DNA of 64,000 nt from Anodontia alba (GCA_964016985.1 OZ024821.1:89828093-89892092); one strand, 5' to 3'; numbered from the stretch's first letter, positions 32,127-43,160 are shown. The notes: generated by a model from the sequence alone, not told the origin. Made by a program: numbers and translations.

Positions 32127-33060
32127 TTGGATGTAACTACTTAACCAGTTCATAAGATTACCAATGCATGAGTCCAGTTACTAATGTCGCAAAATATAAC
32201 TCTTAATGCCTTTCCAGTTTTGTAAAATGTTGCATAAAGATCGAAAGCTAATTTAACAGCAGAGGCAACATGTATAAAACTGAATAAAGCGGCGTGAGAA
32301 TGTCATTAATAAAAATGGTTATTTAAATGCTTGAAAACTATTCTTTCAAATCATTTATCGGTATTACTGTGTGGGAATAGGGGTCATTGGTTTGAAACAT
32401 CAGCAGAATCTTCTCCTTTAGGAATAGAACAAGCATGTGCTTTTTTCAATCAGCAGGAACGATCTCTTCAGTGAGTGACTGATTAAAGAGTGTATAGAGT
32501 GCTGTGGACAGTTCTAGTGCTGATTATTTCATGATCTGATTATCAACACCATCTGGTCCTAATGTTTTTCTAAGGGGTCGATTCTTAGACAGACTTAACT
32601 TCGAGTGGAATTCCTTACTGTGATATGCCTTAAAACGGTGTAAGCTGAGTAGTTGATCATTCGTTTAATTAATATAAATTTTATTCCAATTTTATTTTAA
32701 CAGATTTACTTTTGTAAAATCTTCAGAGTAGCTACAGCTATTCTGCTAAAATGGCTGTTTTTAAGATTCAATATTTAAGTAATAAATGTTTTGAGTGTAG
32801 TCCACTATACCTTTGAAAAATGTGATTCCTTTTTTCTGATCTACGAGTTGAACTACATGTACCTTTAAGAGCTCTTCTAGATCTCGATTTAGAGCTCAAT
32901 TTGGTTGCTCTGCTGCCTGATTTTTTTGTAGGCCAATAAGTAAGTACGTTTTGCTCTATGGAAGGCGGTTTACGTTTTCTTATTTCTCGCTTAATTTCAC
33001 TTGTCATCCATTTTGGCTTTGATGGTCGAATCTTTACAAGTTTATTTTGCATATAGGTTT
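31470..33060 (-). pseudogene. Second LINE ORF2 copy, internally deleted
   Basis: From 33060 down (minus strand): RPSKPKWMTSEIKREIRKRK (before the RT domain), LGPDGVDNQIMK, NQSLTEEIVPADWKK, MPQGSVLGTLLL (RT motif, 32046), then a jump to SDPFPPKVNDILGHNLRNAS and RSLYNHSVLPIGHTR near the C end. The catalytic FADD-type segment is missing. A 29-base T run (32095-32123) interrupts it. It lies head-to-tail with the 30235-31469 copy. Confidence 0.75.
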
Positions 33061-33087
33061 TAGAATAAGATAAAAAAAAAAAAATAG

Positions 33088-33367
33088 CATTATGAAAACA
33101 CGCCTATTCAAATATATAGAAAATTTCACCTCCAAAACTGTAAATTTTCAGATAAAAAAAACTCTGATAATTTTCAAATTACTGCTCAAAACATAGATTA
33201 TGGGTACTCGTTAGAACCGCCTCGGCGAGGCTGTTCTAACGAGTTCCCACAATCTATGTTTTGAACAGAAATAAGAAAAATAATGTATACCCCTGTAAAC
33301 CCCAGTTTTACTATATAAAAGTGGGGTTTAAGGGGGTCAAAATTTATATAGGCATGTTTTCGTGATG
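33088..33367 (+). mobile_element. F1 foldback MITE
   Basis: The copy runs from CATTATGAAAACACGCCTAT to GCATGTTTTCGTGATG, with a palindrome at about 33195-33258 (one arm GAGGCTGTTCTAACGAGTTC with two changes). G flanks both sides (33087 and 33368). Confidence 0.87.
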
Positions 33368-33965
33368 GTATCTGTTACGTGTTTAGGATAAATGTTGCAA
33401 TCTGTATGTCAAGTCGAAAGCTGCTTGTTTCTCAGTTAATCGTAATGTTCTTGTTCGTACTTCCAGATGTATAGCGTGTACCATTTAATGATTGCTTTAG
33501 AAAAATAAAAGACTCCGTATATTGGATGGTGATGGTGAAAAGATAATTCCTATCTGAGGGAAGAAACACCAAGTCCAATTTGGATCAGGATACAAAGGTT
33601 TCTTACCAATAAAATGTCGATTCGATATAATGAAAAGCATGTTTGCCACATACAGCATTAAAACAACTGTTCTGTCTCATTAAATCGTATGTATATATAT
33701 CTACACTTTTGAGACATATATATAGCAGCTTTGAGTATGGTTTGAAAAGTGAGGTTTCAAATTCGTTATTGCCACCAGATTCTAACCTAAATACAAGCAA
33801 TCGATACGAGCTACAACAATGCAAAACCAGCTACGATAAAGACCAGAAATAATTATGAACATTAAACAGTTTGAAAAAAGAAATGTTGAAACAACAGCAT
33901 AACAACCTAAAATTCGCTCAAAATGGCAGGCAAAACTGTATCCGACAGGCATATTTCGATCATTT
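33368..33965. other. Stretch without recognisable gene
   Basis: Two opposite-strand open frames of about 70 codons (33603-33852) mirror one another and look accidental. No repeat family is recognised. Confidence 0.4.
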
Positions 33966-34069
33966 CCCAGCTAGAATTCTTCTTAAATCTATATCGGAAC
34001 GTTTTCGGTCCGTCAGAAATCCTATCGGGCCGATAACAGGCTGATACAGATTTAAGTAGAATGCTTAAC
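33966..34069. mobile_element. F2 palindromic MITE, diverged
   Basis: CCCAGCTAGAATTCTTCTTA and ACAGATTTAAGTAGAATGCT are diverged F2 arms around CGTCAGAAATCCTATCGGG. The right terminus has lost the CTGGG. It is older than the 48417 copy. Confidence 0.7.
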
Positions 34070-34073
34070 TTAA

Positions 34074-35530
34074 GAACCATGTATGTTTATGTTTTGAAAT
34101 TTCATATATGGTTTCCTCATGAAAAAATAGGTGTCCCGTATTTTATTTACCCGAATTGTCTCCCATTTTAGAGTTATTGCCCTGTGAATAAAATAACATT
34201 GTAATCTCGTTAGCAAGATATCTAATAAAAATATTTGAGCTAGAGTCTTGATATTTGGTATACTGATTGGGACTGAAAAGGAATTACCTGATTAACTTTT
34301 CAACGAATTTAATGAAATTTTGTTGGAGTTATGGCCCTTTGCAATTTTTGGCCATTTGTTGCTTTCATGTGCATAGCATAAGTTTAGAACTATGTATGCT
34401 AATGTTTTGAAATTTCATATATGGATTACCCATGTAAAAATAGGTGACCCGTTTTTTGTGTGTGTTTTTTTTTGTTTTTTTTTTTTTTGTTTTTTTTCGT
34501 ATCCGAAGTAACTCCCATTTTAGAGTTATTTCCCTTTGTAATAAAATAACATTGAAATCTCGTTAGCAGGATATCTAAACAAGTATTTGAGCTAGAGCCT
34601 TGATATTTAATATACTGATTGGGACTGAGAAGGAGAACACCTGATTCAATTTTCAGCCAGTTTAATTAATTATCTTTGGAGTTTCGGCCCTTTGCAATTT
34701 CTGGATATTTGATCTTGTTGCTTTCATGCGCATTGCATAAGTTTAGAACCATGTATGCTATTGTTTTGAAAATTCATATATAGATTCCTAATGAAAAAAT
34801 AGGTGACCCGTTTTTTTTCTTATCCAAATTATCTCCCATTTCAGGGTTATTACCCTTTTAATAAAGTAACATTGAAATCTCGTTAGCAAGATATCTCAAA
34901 AAGTATTTGAGCTAGAGTCTTGATATTTCGTATACTGATTGGGACTGATGAAGAGATCACCTGATAAAATTTTCAATGAATTTAATGGAATTGTGATGGA
35001 GTTATTGTCCTATGCATTTTTTTTTTTGCCATTTGTTGCTTTCATGTGCATAGCATAAGTTTATAACAATATACGCTAATGTTTTGAAATTTCATATATG
35101 GATTTCTCATTAAAAATAGGTGACCAGTATTTTTTTTCTCGTCCGAATTATCTGCCATTTTAGAGTTATTTCCCTTGTAAAATATAACATTAAAATCTCG
35201 TTATTAAGATATCTCAAAATGTATTTGAGCTAGAACCTTCATAATTGGTATACTGATTGGGACTGAGGAGGGAGATTACATGATTAAATTTTCAGCCAGT
35301 TAAATGAAATTTTGTTGGAGTTATGACCCTTTTTTGGCCATTTGTTGCTTTCATGTGCATACCATAAGTTTAGAACCATGTATGCTAATGTTTTGAAATT
35401 TCTAAATATGGATTCCTCATGAAAATACGATAAAGGTGACCCGTATTTTTTTTTTTTTTTTTTTTTACCCGAATTATCACCTATTTTAGAGTTATTTCCC
35501 TTTTAATAAATAACACTGAAATCTCGTATA
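34074..35530. repeat. Tandem array of about 310-360 bp units
   Basis: Units begin near 34074, 34386, 34745, 35063 and 35373 with (G)AACCATGTATGCTAATG. Each continues with TTTTGAAATTTCATATATGG, a T run of varying length, CTCCCATTTTAGAGTTATT, ATCTCGTTAGCAAGATATCT, TATTTGAGCTAGAGTCTTGA, TATACTGATTGGGACTGA, GTTGGAGTTATGGCCC and TTTGTTGCTTTCATGTGCAT. The last unit is cut after ATCTCGTATA. Length differences come largely from the T run. No coding. Confidence 0.88.
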
Positions 35531-35555
35531 TTTGTATTGTTATTACCGTCATGGG

Positions 35556-35603
35556 CAAGCAGTGTTGGAGTCAAGCAGTGTTAGAGTCAGGCAGTGTTGG
35601 GGG
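35556..35603. repeat. 16-bp triplicated repeat
   Basis: CAAGCAGTGTTGGAGT is repeated three times with minor changes directly after the large tandem array. Confidence 0.75.
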
Positions 35604-35879
35604 CATTGTGTTTTACAAACACCAGCTCTAGTAACATATAAATTTCCTTTGTTGACCTTATTCCTGTCTCTTCAAACCGCGGTGAATCGTATAACGTAAT
35701 TTCCCTGTAAATTCAAGCAGGTAGGCCTGAGCAAACAATGACGTCCCTGAACTAACCCCACAAAATGGGGACATTTACCTAGAGCATACACCTTTCTTCA
35801 ATCCGTCGCCACTTTTTATACACATCACCTAGTAATCCAATGGCCATGTTCATATCTTAGGAAACGTATGGCTAGGAGG

Positions 35880-36066
35880 TAAAGTGTCTAAATATTTAAG
35901 GGTAAAAAAATTTTCTATGCCTGAAAAAACAGTGTCAAAGATCAGACACCACAGAAAGAGGCGTCTGATCAGGCTTTACACTATCTGCCTATCATTCAGC
36001 ATTCTAGCCACATCAGCGGGAAGCAAAATGGAAATGTTCAAATTTTTAAGACTAGTTAAGCGTTAA
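35880..36066. repeat. F5-type element, ends unclear
   Basis: The palindrome AAACAGTGTCAAAGATCAGA...CAGGCTTTACACTATCTGCC is at 35926-35989. The ATATTTAAGGGTAAAA and AAGACTAGTTAAGCGTTAAG flanks may be decayed ends. Confidence 0.5.
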
Positions 36067-36200
36067 GTGGTCTGAATAATTTGAGTAAAAACGATAATTC
36101 CGGAAATACAGACGTGAGATCCAGATCAGAAATAACAGCACATTCTTTAGGTACATCTACACAGTAAAACTTTTATGACTCCAACCCATGGCTAGTTTAC

Positions 36201-36478
36201 CATCACGAAACCACGCCTATTCAAATATATTGAAAATTTCACCTCCAAGAACTGAAAGTTTTCAGATAAAAATTCTGATATTTTTCACATTTCTGCTCAA
36301 AACATAGATTGTGGGTACTCGTTAGAAACGCCCCACCAAGGCGGTTCTAACGAGTACCCACAATCTGTGTTTTTAAGCAGAAATAAGAAAAATAATGTAT
36401 ACCCCTGAAAACCCAAGTTTTACTATATAAAAGTGGGGTTTGATGGGGTCAAAGTTATACAGACGTGTTTTCGTGATG
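36201..36478 (+). mobile_element. F1 foldback MITE
   Basis: A complete copy runs from CATCACGAAACCACGCCTAT to GACGTGTTTTCGTGATG. The palindrome at about 36305-36365 has a few mismatches (GAAACGCCCC). C flanks both sides (36200 and 36479). Confidence 0.87.
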
Positions 36479-37224
36479 CCGCGGCCTATTCGTGTTTCGA
36501 GTCCCTAGAAAATTCTTCCAACAGCTCAAGAGAACTAATAATTAGAGATATTTTTAGGATTTTTTTTCTTCTATTTTATCATGGAAATGTGTCTTGTGCG
36601 TACCTTCAGAACTGTCTCATCGGGATGATTCTAATGAGTGCACTCAACATACCATTATTACATAGAAGATCGTAAAGACCCCTGAAATATCCCTTTTTGC
36701 CTCTTGACCTGACGCTATGATTAATCCTCAGTGGCTCGAACTACCAATGTCTAGAACAAATTTTGATGGCCCCAAAGATGTTCGAAGCATTGAAATTCGA
36801 CTGAATTTACCTTAAATGCTTGAACAACTTCTGTTCCTTAAAGAGTGATGAGCCAGTTTTGAATAATTTGAAAGCAGAGGTAATTTGCGATTTTTACTTA
36901 TTCAATGTGTCCCTTGTTTTCAAAGAATCAGCTTTCTTAGAATTTATACTAATATGACCAAAGTGACAAGTTAATTACAAACAGGCCTTCGTACGATACA
37001 TATTTATATTTGCAACTTTAATCGTTTCCATTGATCGACGGTGAAACTGATCTCAAACAAAATGAGTCTCCTTCCTAAATCTAATTCAAAAGATTGGCAC
37101 ATAAAAATCGATACCTGTGGTCGGGCCCACCGTTGACCTGTTAGCGGTTTAAGGTTACTCTGTCCTCAACTTTACCTCGTCATATAGTGCTTATAGTTAT
37201 ACGAGACTAACGTTGGAAAACATA
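36479..37224. other. Stretch with minor repeat scraps
   Basis: ATCGATACCTGTGGTCGGGC near 37109 matches the start of the PLE 3' region (CTATCGATGTCTGTGGTCGG at about 21738). Around 36590-36655 there is a weak F1-like hairpin (CTCATCGGGATGATTCTAATGAG). No gene is seen. Confidence 0.4.
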
Positions 37225-37322
37225 CCTTCTGAATTGTGTGCCAAACAAATACTCAAATCAGGCTGCGAATCCACGCAGTCTGATTAGAATATTCGCTGTC
37301 TGCAAAAAGAAACTTTATAATA
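37225..37322. repeat. F4 left-half fragment
   Basis: ACCTTCTGAATTGTGTGCC, CAAATCAGGCTGCGAATCC and GCAGTCTGATTAGAATATTC are the F4 left half. It stops where the U2 unit starts. Confidence 0.55.
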
Positions 37323-37324
37323 TT

Positions 37325-37545
37325 GAGCTGCATCAGAATAAAATTGTGAGATTTTGCGCAAGTAAAACTGGTTTAAGCCCCAGCCCCATCTCCATCCTAC
37401 TGACCGTACCAAGGCGTTTCATCTATTGCAGTTCCTCTTTGTGTGTGCGTCTGTTGTTTATATATGGCGTTTGGTTTCTCCTTATTCGTTCCTCATCTCT
37501 TCTTCTTTTAGTACCTCGTGAGGGCTGTGCGAATCCTTGGTATAT
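37325..37545 (+). repeat. U2 retroelement 3' unit (solo)
   Basis: This is the clearest U2 copy: GAGCTGCATCAGAATAAAA, GCGCAAGTAAAACTGGTTTA, AGCCCCAGCCCCATC, the core CTGACCGTACCAAGGCGTTT, TTGCAGTTCCTCTTTGTG, ATATGGCGTTTGGTTTCTCC, TCGTTCCTCATCTC and TACCTCGTGAGGGCTGTGC. The first words also occur in the PLE at 22200. Confidence 0.7.
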
Positions 37546-37559
37546 CTATTTGTATTTTT

Positions 37560-37660
37560 GCGTCCTTGGCTGTCCAAAATGCGTCGCGTGAAGATTCTGA
37601 TTCTTTTTTGGGCGCACATGTTCGAAGATACATTTTCTGACGTTGCGGCTCATATTTGCT
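37560..37660. repeat. F4 right-half fragment
   Basis: GGCTGTCCAAAATGCGTC, GTGAAGATTCTGATTC and GGGCGCACATGTTCGAAGAT follow the U2 end. A similar U2 plus F4 order occurs at 47850-48015. Confidence 0.5.
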
Positions 37661-37705
37661 GTGATGATAAGTTTGATCACACCTATGCAAACCGAATATT
37701 CATTG

Positions 37706-37940
37706 AGCCAGCGTATGACAAAACCAACAAAATGGCATGTGCGCCCAGCGAAGACTAAGCTCAGCCTGTGCATATGCCCAGTCTGATCAGACTCTTCGCT
37801 GTCCGCATGAAGAAAGCTTGATTCCATAGCTACCCATTGAGCACACAGCGAAGACTCTGATCCGACTGGGCGGATGCCCAGGCTGATCTGAGCTTTCGCT
37901 GGGCGCACATGTCATTTTGTTGGTTTTGACATTCGCTGAC
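37706..37940. mobile_element. F4 MITE with long TIRs, complete
   Basis: AGCGTATGACAAAACCAACA through ATGTGCGCCCAGCGAAGACT pairs with AGCTTTCGCTGGGCGCACAT through TGTTGGTTTTGACATTCGCT, giving TIRs of about 47 bp. The middle holds CAGTCTGATCAGACTCTTCG and CGAAGACTCTGATCCGACTG. It is the best-preserved F4 in the window. Confidence 0.8.
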
Positions 37941-38039
37941 ACCATTATGCTATAAAATTCTACGCTGCTGGTTATGCATCCAGCAGATTATCGACACATC
38001 AAGGGGCAGTAAGATTGAATTGTTCGAAGTATGGACATG

Positions 38040-38230
38040 TAAACATAAAGGGTAAGTACGGAATATCTGAGCAAATAGTGAAGTCCAATATCAAACGCTA
38101 CTGCGTCTCATCGGAATCTTCACTATTTGACACTCATCTAGCAGAGTTTAGACAATTAGCAGGTAGTAATATTGACATATGAAATGTTTCGGACAAGTAT
38201 AGTAAGGATTTTAGGTGACCGAATATTTAA
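38040..38230. repeat. F5-type element
   Basis: The palindrome GCAAATAGTGAAGTCCAATA...GGAATCTTCACTATTTGAC is at 38070-38141. Flanks AAAGGGTAAGTACGGAATAT and ACCGAATATTTAAGG are shared with other F5 copies. Confidence 0.5.
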
Positions 38231-39319
38231 GGTATATGCGGCTCTCGAAACGGTCTTTTTTCCCTACAATGACTCGAGTGTTAATAAAGAAAAACAAAAA
38301 ATGAGCATGTGTAAGTAAGAAAAAGACCTTATGGCATATGCTGTCACCTTTCCTATCTACACTCAAGTCAGCACTGTGGTTCGGTTTATACTTGTCACTG
38401 CATAATGTACAGATCATAAGAATTATATAAGTCTAATTAGTGTGTGTCCATAGAATCCGCTGTAAGATATAGGGCAATCAGCGGTATATTTTTTTTTCTA
38501 AGAAACAAAAATTAGGGTGACAATTTAGGCCTGACCAGTAGTGCTGTTTTTAGCTCTTTTACACTTTTGTTACGTTTTTCATGCTGCTGATGTTTCTACA
38601 GGCGTCATTGTCACTTCCTGCCAATTGTGGCGGTTTCTTTTGCCCAGATTTGTCAAATGCTATTTTTAGCATACTAAATGATGTAACCTTATAGCATTTT
38701 TGTACGCGCCATGGAAGATATCTAAATACTTTCTTCTTGTCACATTTGATTACTTGGAGAAGTTTTGCCTTTGCATTGCAAATAAATACCCACTCTCAAA
38801 TCTACATTTGAGCTCATTATCATTGGACAAACAAGCGTCACCAAACAGCCAGATTGCTCGTCTGTTTACATGTCATTATGCCATAAAATAATATTACATT
38901 AATAAGACAACCGCAATCTGTAGTATTTGGTGTTATTGAAATTATCAGTATGTAAAATAAACAGCATCTACATCATTTTAAATGTAGTGTTCCCCGTCTG
39001 AATCATAAAAGAAAACATTGGCAATAGCTTCAGCACGTTGAATGTTATGCGTCATGTTGACTGTAATTTAAATTGTACATAATTGCGATAATTGTAAAAT
39101 TCGCATCTGAAAACACTTCGGGCTTATTACATGCGCAACGAGGGAACGGCTTTATCTTCTTGCACGATGCATTCTAATAAAAAAATTTTACACATAAAAC
39201 TATAGTGAATACGAGTAATGTACTGTTTAGTCAGTGGGGAATCATGGTCAGTCTTACATGAGGTATCATTTTAGCGTACAGCAGCTTGTATACGGGCCAC
39301 GCCAAGCAAAAATAAGTAC
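38231..39319. other. Unique-looking stretch without recognisable gene
   Basis: AT-rich, with open frames at or below 68 codons that resemble nothing. No repeat is recognised. This is one of the cleanest unique stretches and a good place to look for conserved host non-coding sequence. Confidence 0.4.
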
Positions 39320-39320
39320 T

Positions 39321-39545
39321 TTCGAGCATTTACTGTATCCTGCGAATGCGCCTTCGAGCATTTACTGTATCCTGCGAATGCGCAAGGGCTAATCCAGGCC
39401 TTTGCTCTCCACTGACACATTCTATAGTATCCAGTGATTCTGGCAGCAGGCAACGAAGGCCCTGTTCAGATCTGTTCGGATCTGGGCCTTCGCTGTCCGC
39501 ATATGCGCGAAGACGTGTTTTCGCACGGCGCGGCCAATATGCAAT
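39321..39545. mobile_element. F4-type element with 32-bp duplication
   Basis: TTCGAGCATTTACTGTATCC is repeated at 39321 and 39353. The body carries GCCTTTGCTCTCCACTGACA, ATTCTATAGTATCCAGTGAT, GGCAACGAAGGCCCTGTTCA and GGGCCTTCGCTGTCCGCATA. A related copy is at 58225-58465. Confidence 0.6.
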
Positions 39546-39553
39546 GGCCACAT

Positions 39554-39834
39554 CATTACGAAAACATACCTATTCAAATATATGATAAATTTCACCTCAA
39601 GAAACTGAAAATTTTCAGATAAAAGAAACTCTGAAATTTTTCATATTTCAGCTCAAAACATAGATTGCATGTACTCATTAGACCCGCTTCACCGAGGCGG
39701 TTCTACCGAGTACCCACAATCTATGTTTTTAAGCAGGAAGAAGAAAAGTAATGTATACCCCTGCAAACCCCAGTGTTACTATATAAAAGTGGGGTTTAAG
39801 AGGGTCAAACTTATATAGGTATGTTTTCATGATG
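39554..39834 (+). mobile_element. F1 foldback MITE
   Basis: The copy runs from CATTACGAAAACATACCTAT to GTATGTTTTCATGATG, with a mildly diverged palindrome (39660-39725; TGCATGTACTCATTAGACCC). T flanks both sides (39553 and 39835). Confidence 0.87.
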
Positions 39835-39972
39835 TTGTAAAAGACTTATCTTGTATGCTTATGGCTTTTATTTTGACCAAAGATTATTTTGGGGTTATAT
39901 TGTCTGTTATTTTGGGGTTATATTGCCTGTATATACGTCAGTAATCCAGGACACAAATTACATGTATGTTAT

Positions 39973-39974
39973 GT

Positions 39975-40006
<32 letters not shown>

Positions 40007-40008
40007 TT
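39973..40008 (+). repeat. (CTG/TTG)n microsatellite
   Basis: Imperfect CTG and TTG triplets. Not in a credible open frame. Confidence 0.8.
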
Positions 40009-40332
40009 AGAATAGAGATACTGGAAATAGGTCTATGGTAGATCCAGACTACCTATATTTCGCGGGAAATACGAACAATATTAAAGAATTCTGTAAACGT
40101 TTTTGGTAGCACGGTAGTGAATTTCAGAACTCGCATTACGGTCGCGTACTGTAAATGTAATGTAACGGAATTGAAGCAAAATGATGATGCAGAATGGTAA
40201 TATTTAAAAAGCTTACGTCACTTCAATAGTGCATGTACCATACAGTCACATGAATTTAAATTCTCAACACAAAAATATATATTGAGTAGTTATTAGATGC
40301 GCCATACAGAAAACATTTTTACCAGATCTCCG
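40009..40332. other. Stretch without recognisable feature
   Basis: AT-rich, no gene or repeat recognised. Confidence 0.35.
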
Positions 40333-40385
40333 ATTGTCTAGAATTATTTCAGGTGTGCTTTGTTAACTACTGTCCTTTTCACATC

Positions 40386-40842
40386 CATCACGAAAACCTA
40401 TATAATTTTGACCCCATTAAACCCCACTTTTATATAGTAAAACTGGGGTTTACAGGGGTATACATTATTTTTCTTACTTCTGCTCAAAATATAGATTATG
40501 GGTATCCGATCTTCTATTGTCTAGAATTATTTCAGGTGTGCTTTGTTAACTACTGTCCTTTTCACATCCATCACGAAAACCTATATAATTTTGACCCAAT
40601 TAAACCCCACTTTTATATAGTAAAACTGGGGTTTACAGGGGTATACATTATTGTTCTTATTTCTGCTCAAAACATAGATTGTGGGTACTCGTTAGAACCG
40701 CCTCGTCGAGGCGGTTCTAACGAGTACCCACAATCTATATTAAAGCAGAAGCATGAAAAATATAAGATTTTTTTGTCTTAAAAAAATTCATTTTTGGATG
40801 GTAAAATTTTCCATATATTTCAATAAGCATGTTTTCGCAATG
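40386..40842 (-). mobile_element. F1 foldback MITE with 183-bp duplication including host flank
   Basis: A block from about 40333 (ATTGTCTAGAATTATTTCAG) to about 40508 is repeated from 40516 with a 183-base offset. It includes about 53 bases of flank plus the first part of F1. The distal copy continues into a complete F1 with a perfect palindrome: 32-base arms 40674-40705 and 40707-40738 with a 1-base spacer. The right terminus is TTTTCGCAATG. Confidence 0.88.
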
Positions 40843-40904
40843 AATATGAAAGACGGTTTTTGCTTGGCGTTTTATTTTTAATGAAAATACTTTGTTCTGG
40901 ATGA

Positions 40905-41188
40905 CCATATCTTATCAGAGGTCGCGTGTTCAACCCCCAACGAGGTCGGCAACATTCTGTCGTGGAGATTGATCATGAAATATTTTCTACGGTCATTCTC
41001 TCCCTTCCGCTGATTCAAGAAGGGCAGGTGTCAGTTTCTGGCGAAAGAATGTGCACAATACTGGTTAACCGCTTAGAGGACTAAGCCTGCCCAGTAAACG
41101 TGTGGTTAGGTAAACTGACCGCGCTCGACATGACCCCATTGGGTTGACTGGGCCGTAAAACCTCAACACAAACAAACAAACTTATCAG
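40905..41188 (+). mobile_element. tRNA-derived SINE, V-SINE/RUDI-like
   Basis: AGAGGTCGCGTGTTCAACCC is a B-box-like tRNA head. It is followed by GGTCGGCAACATTCTGTCGT, GAAGGGCAGGTGTCAGTTTC, GGTTAGGTAAACTGACCGCG and the tail CGTAAAACCTCAACACAAAC with AAAC repeats. This order resembles molluscan V-SINE (RUDI-type) elements as I recall them. The head is missing its A box, so the copy is 5'-truncated. Confidence 0.6.
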
Positions 41189-42127
41189 AAACTATATGTC
41201 TTGTTTGTTTCTGTGGTTTGTTCTCAAATAATTACCCTAAAATTTAATTAACGCCAAAAAATTGGTCTGACCTATGCTATTTCTATAGTAAAGTGATTTT
41301 TTTGGATTTTTTTTTCTCAAAGAATATTTTTTACTTTCCTTTACTTAATTTAAATTATTGACGTTTCATAACAATATTATGAAAAATTCAGACAAATTGA
41401 ACAAGCAGGACAAATTGAAAATCTACCTCCAAGTTTCCTACCCTACAGATTTCTGTATAATTAGCATTCATTTTTACTATGAGAAAAAATGAAAACATTT
41501 GATTGTTTTTAAACCAGTGACTAGAATAAGACTTTTTGTGCATAGGTAGTTACAACAAATGGTTTTGCACTAATCACGACAAAAGTTTGCAAATTTACTC
41601 TTTCGGTGTAAAGCGCCAAGCAAAAAACGACTTTCTGAAAGATGTCAAAAGCACAATAATTAAATTGTGACCTCGACAAAAGACGATTCATTAAAAGACC
41701 GTTTCGGATATGTAACGGTTTAAAGGTGGACCCTTAAAGTGTTATATCCAAACAGAAATGTATATATATTATATAGAAAAATGACCGTACATTTTTTATA
41801 TAATCTATACATTTTTGTTTAGAGACAACACGATTGCTAAGCTAATATGGTTTTTGCTTTTGATCCAAACAATAGGCTATGGTGTAATATTAGAAACGAA
41901 GAAGATTTGATTATGAAGAACATTGGGACAACTCTTTAAAGTAATGAAAGGTTGCTAGAAGTAACAAAAAAAAAAAAATGAAAAACTGACTAAAACTGCA
42001 AAAATCGATAACCCGCCTAATAATGTTATCCATGTTAACCCACATTGCATAGCTGCCTGTTAGTTAAATGTTTTCGTACGCGAAAATTGTCATCGTACAA
42101 ATGTTGGTGTGTCTTCCTTTTCCTTTT
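41189..42127. other. Stretch with one small foldback
   Basis: AAACAGAAATGTATATATAT and ATACATTTTTGTTTAG form an imperfect inverted repeat at about 41752-41822. An A run is at about 41969-41980. No gene is recognised. Confidence 0.4.
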
Positions 42128-42384
42128 CATCAGGAAAACATACCTATACAATTTTGACCCCCTTAAACTGGGGTTTAGAGGGGGTATACATTGTTTTTTC
42201 TTATTTCTGCTCAAAAACATAGATTGTGAGTACTCGTTAGAACCACCTCGGCAAGGCGGTTCTAACGAGTAATCACAATCTATGTTTGAGCAGAAATATG
42301 AAAATATCAGAGTTTTTATCTGAACCGTTCCAGTTTTGGGTGGTGAAATTTTCAAAGTGTTTGAATAGGCGTGTTTTCGTAAAG
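42128..42384 (-). mobile_element. F1 foldback MITE
   Basis: The copy runs from CATCAGGAAAACATACCTAT to GGCGTGTTTTCGTAAAG. The TTTTATATAGTAAAACTGGG segment is deleted. The palindrome at 42220-42283 is nearly perfect. T flanks both ends (42127 and 42385). Confidence 0.83.
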
Positions 42385-43028
42385 TGGTGGCTCTAGATGG
42401 CCGCGTTCATTGATTATTGCCTTTCCTTGGAACTTCATTTTCAATTCTTGGCGTGCACATGCCTATTGCTACTATCTGAACATTCGACACTCTGTTTACA
42501 GCTTCTCGGATGAGAATAAATCACTGATTCAAACGGCTAATCTAGAAACGGTGACAAACCACCGTATGATCGATACGATCGCCTATATAACAACTTGGAG
42601 ATTACTAGTTAGCTGTGTGGAACTGATTCCTACTACTAATTTGCTTTTCCAGGCTCCAGAAAAGCTAATGTTGTCGTATTGTCCTCTATAAACGTTACGA
42701 TTTGGCATTGGAAATCTCGATCTTGTTATCTCTGAGGCAAAAGAATTCTACAAGAGTACCAGACGTGATATTTGGTACCTTACAATATGTTTATTCTCAT
42801 ATGCTACTGACGTGGCCTGAGATGTACATTTAATCTAATCAAGTTCTGTTCTGTTCTGTTCTGTTCTGTTCTGTAGATATACAAGATTTATAAAGTCTGG
42901 AAAAAAGGGGGAAAGATGCTTATTAAGTACATCAGGACATAATTATGCAACATGAAAATCAGATAGAAATAAACAAACACATTTAAAAGGCGCAAAAATG
43001 ATATCCAGGATTTGTCACAATCACAGAA
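42385..43028. other. Stretch with (GTTCT)n
   Basis: A pentanucleotide repeat GTTCT/TTCTG lies at about 42843-42873. The 93-codon frame at 42410-42691 has no family resemblance. Confidence 0.45.
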
Positions 43029-43160
43029 CATTACGAAAACATGCCTATTCAAATATACTGAAAAATAATGTATGTCCCTGTAAACCCCAGTTTTACTATA
43101 CAAAAGTGGGGTTTAAGGGGTAGGGTGGGGACAAAATTATATAGGCATGTTTTCGCAATG
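43029..43160 (+). mobile_element. F1 MITE with central deletion
   Basis: Both termini survive (CATTACGAAAACATGCCTAT; GCATGTTTTCGCAATG), but the sequence jumps from AAATATACTGAAAA to ATAATGTATGTCCCTG. The palindrome is therefore deleted, leaving 132 bp. Confidence 0.85.

Noticed and set aside
42135..42355. Open frames of 75-142 codons within F1 copies (also at 40353-40781 and 9538-9750)
   Set aside because: They recur only because F1 recurs, the frames differ between copies, and the palindrome forces mirror-image peptides.
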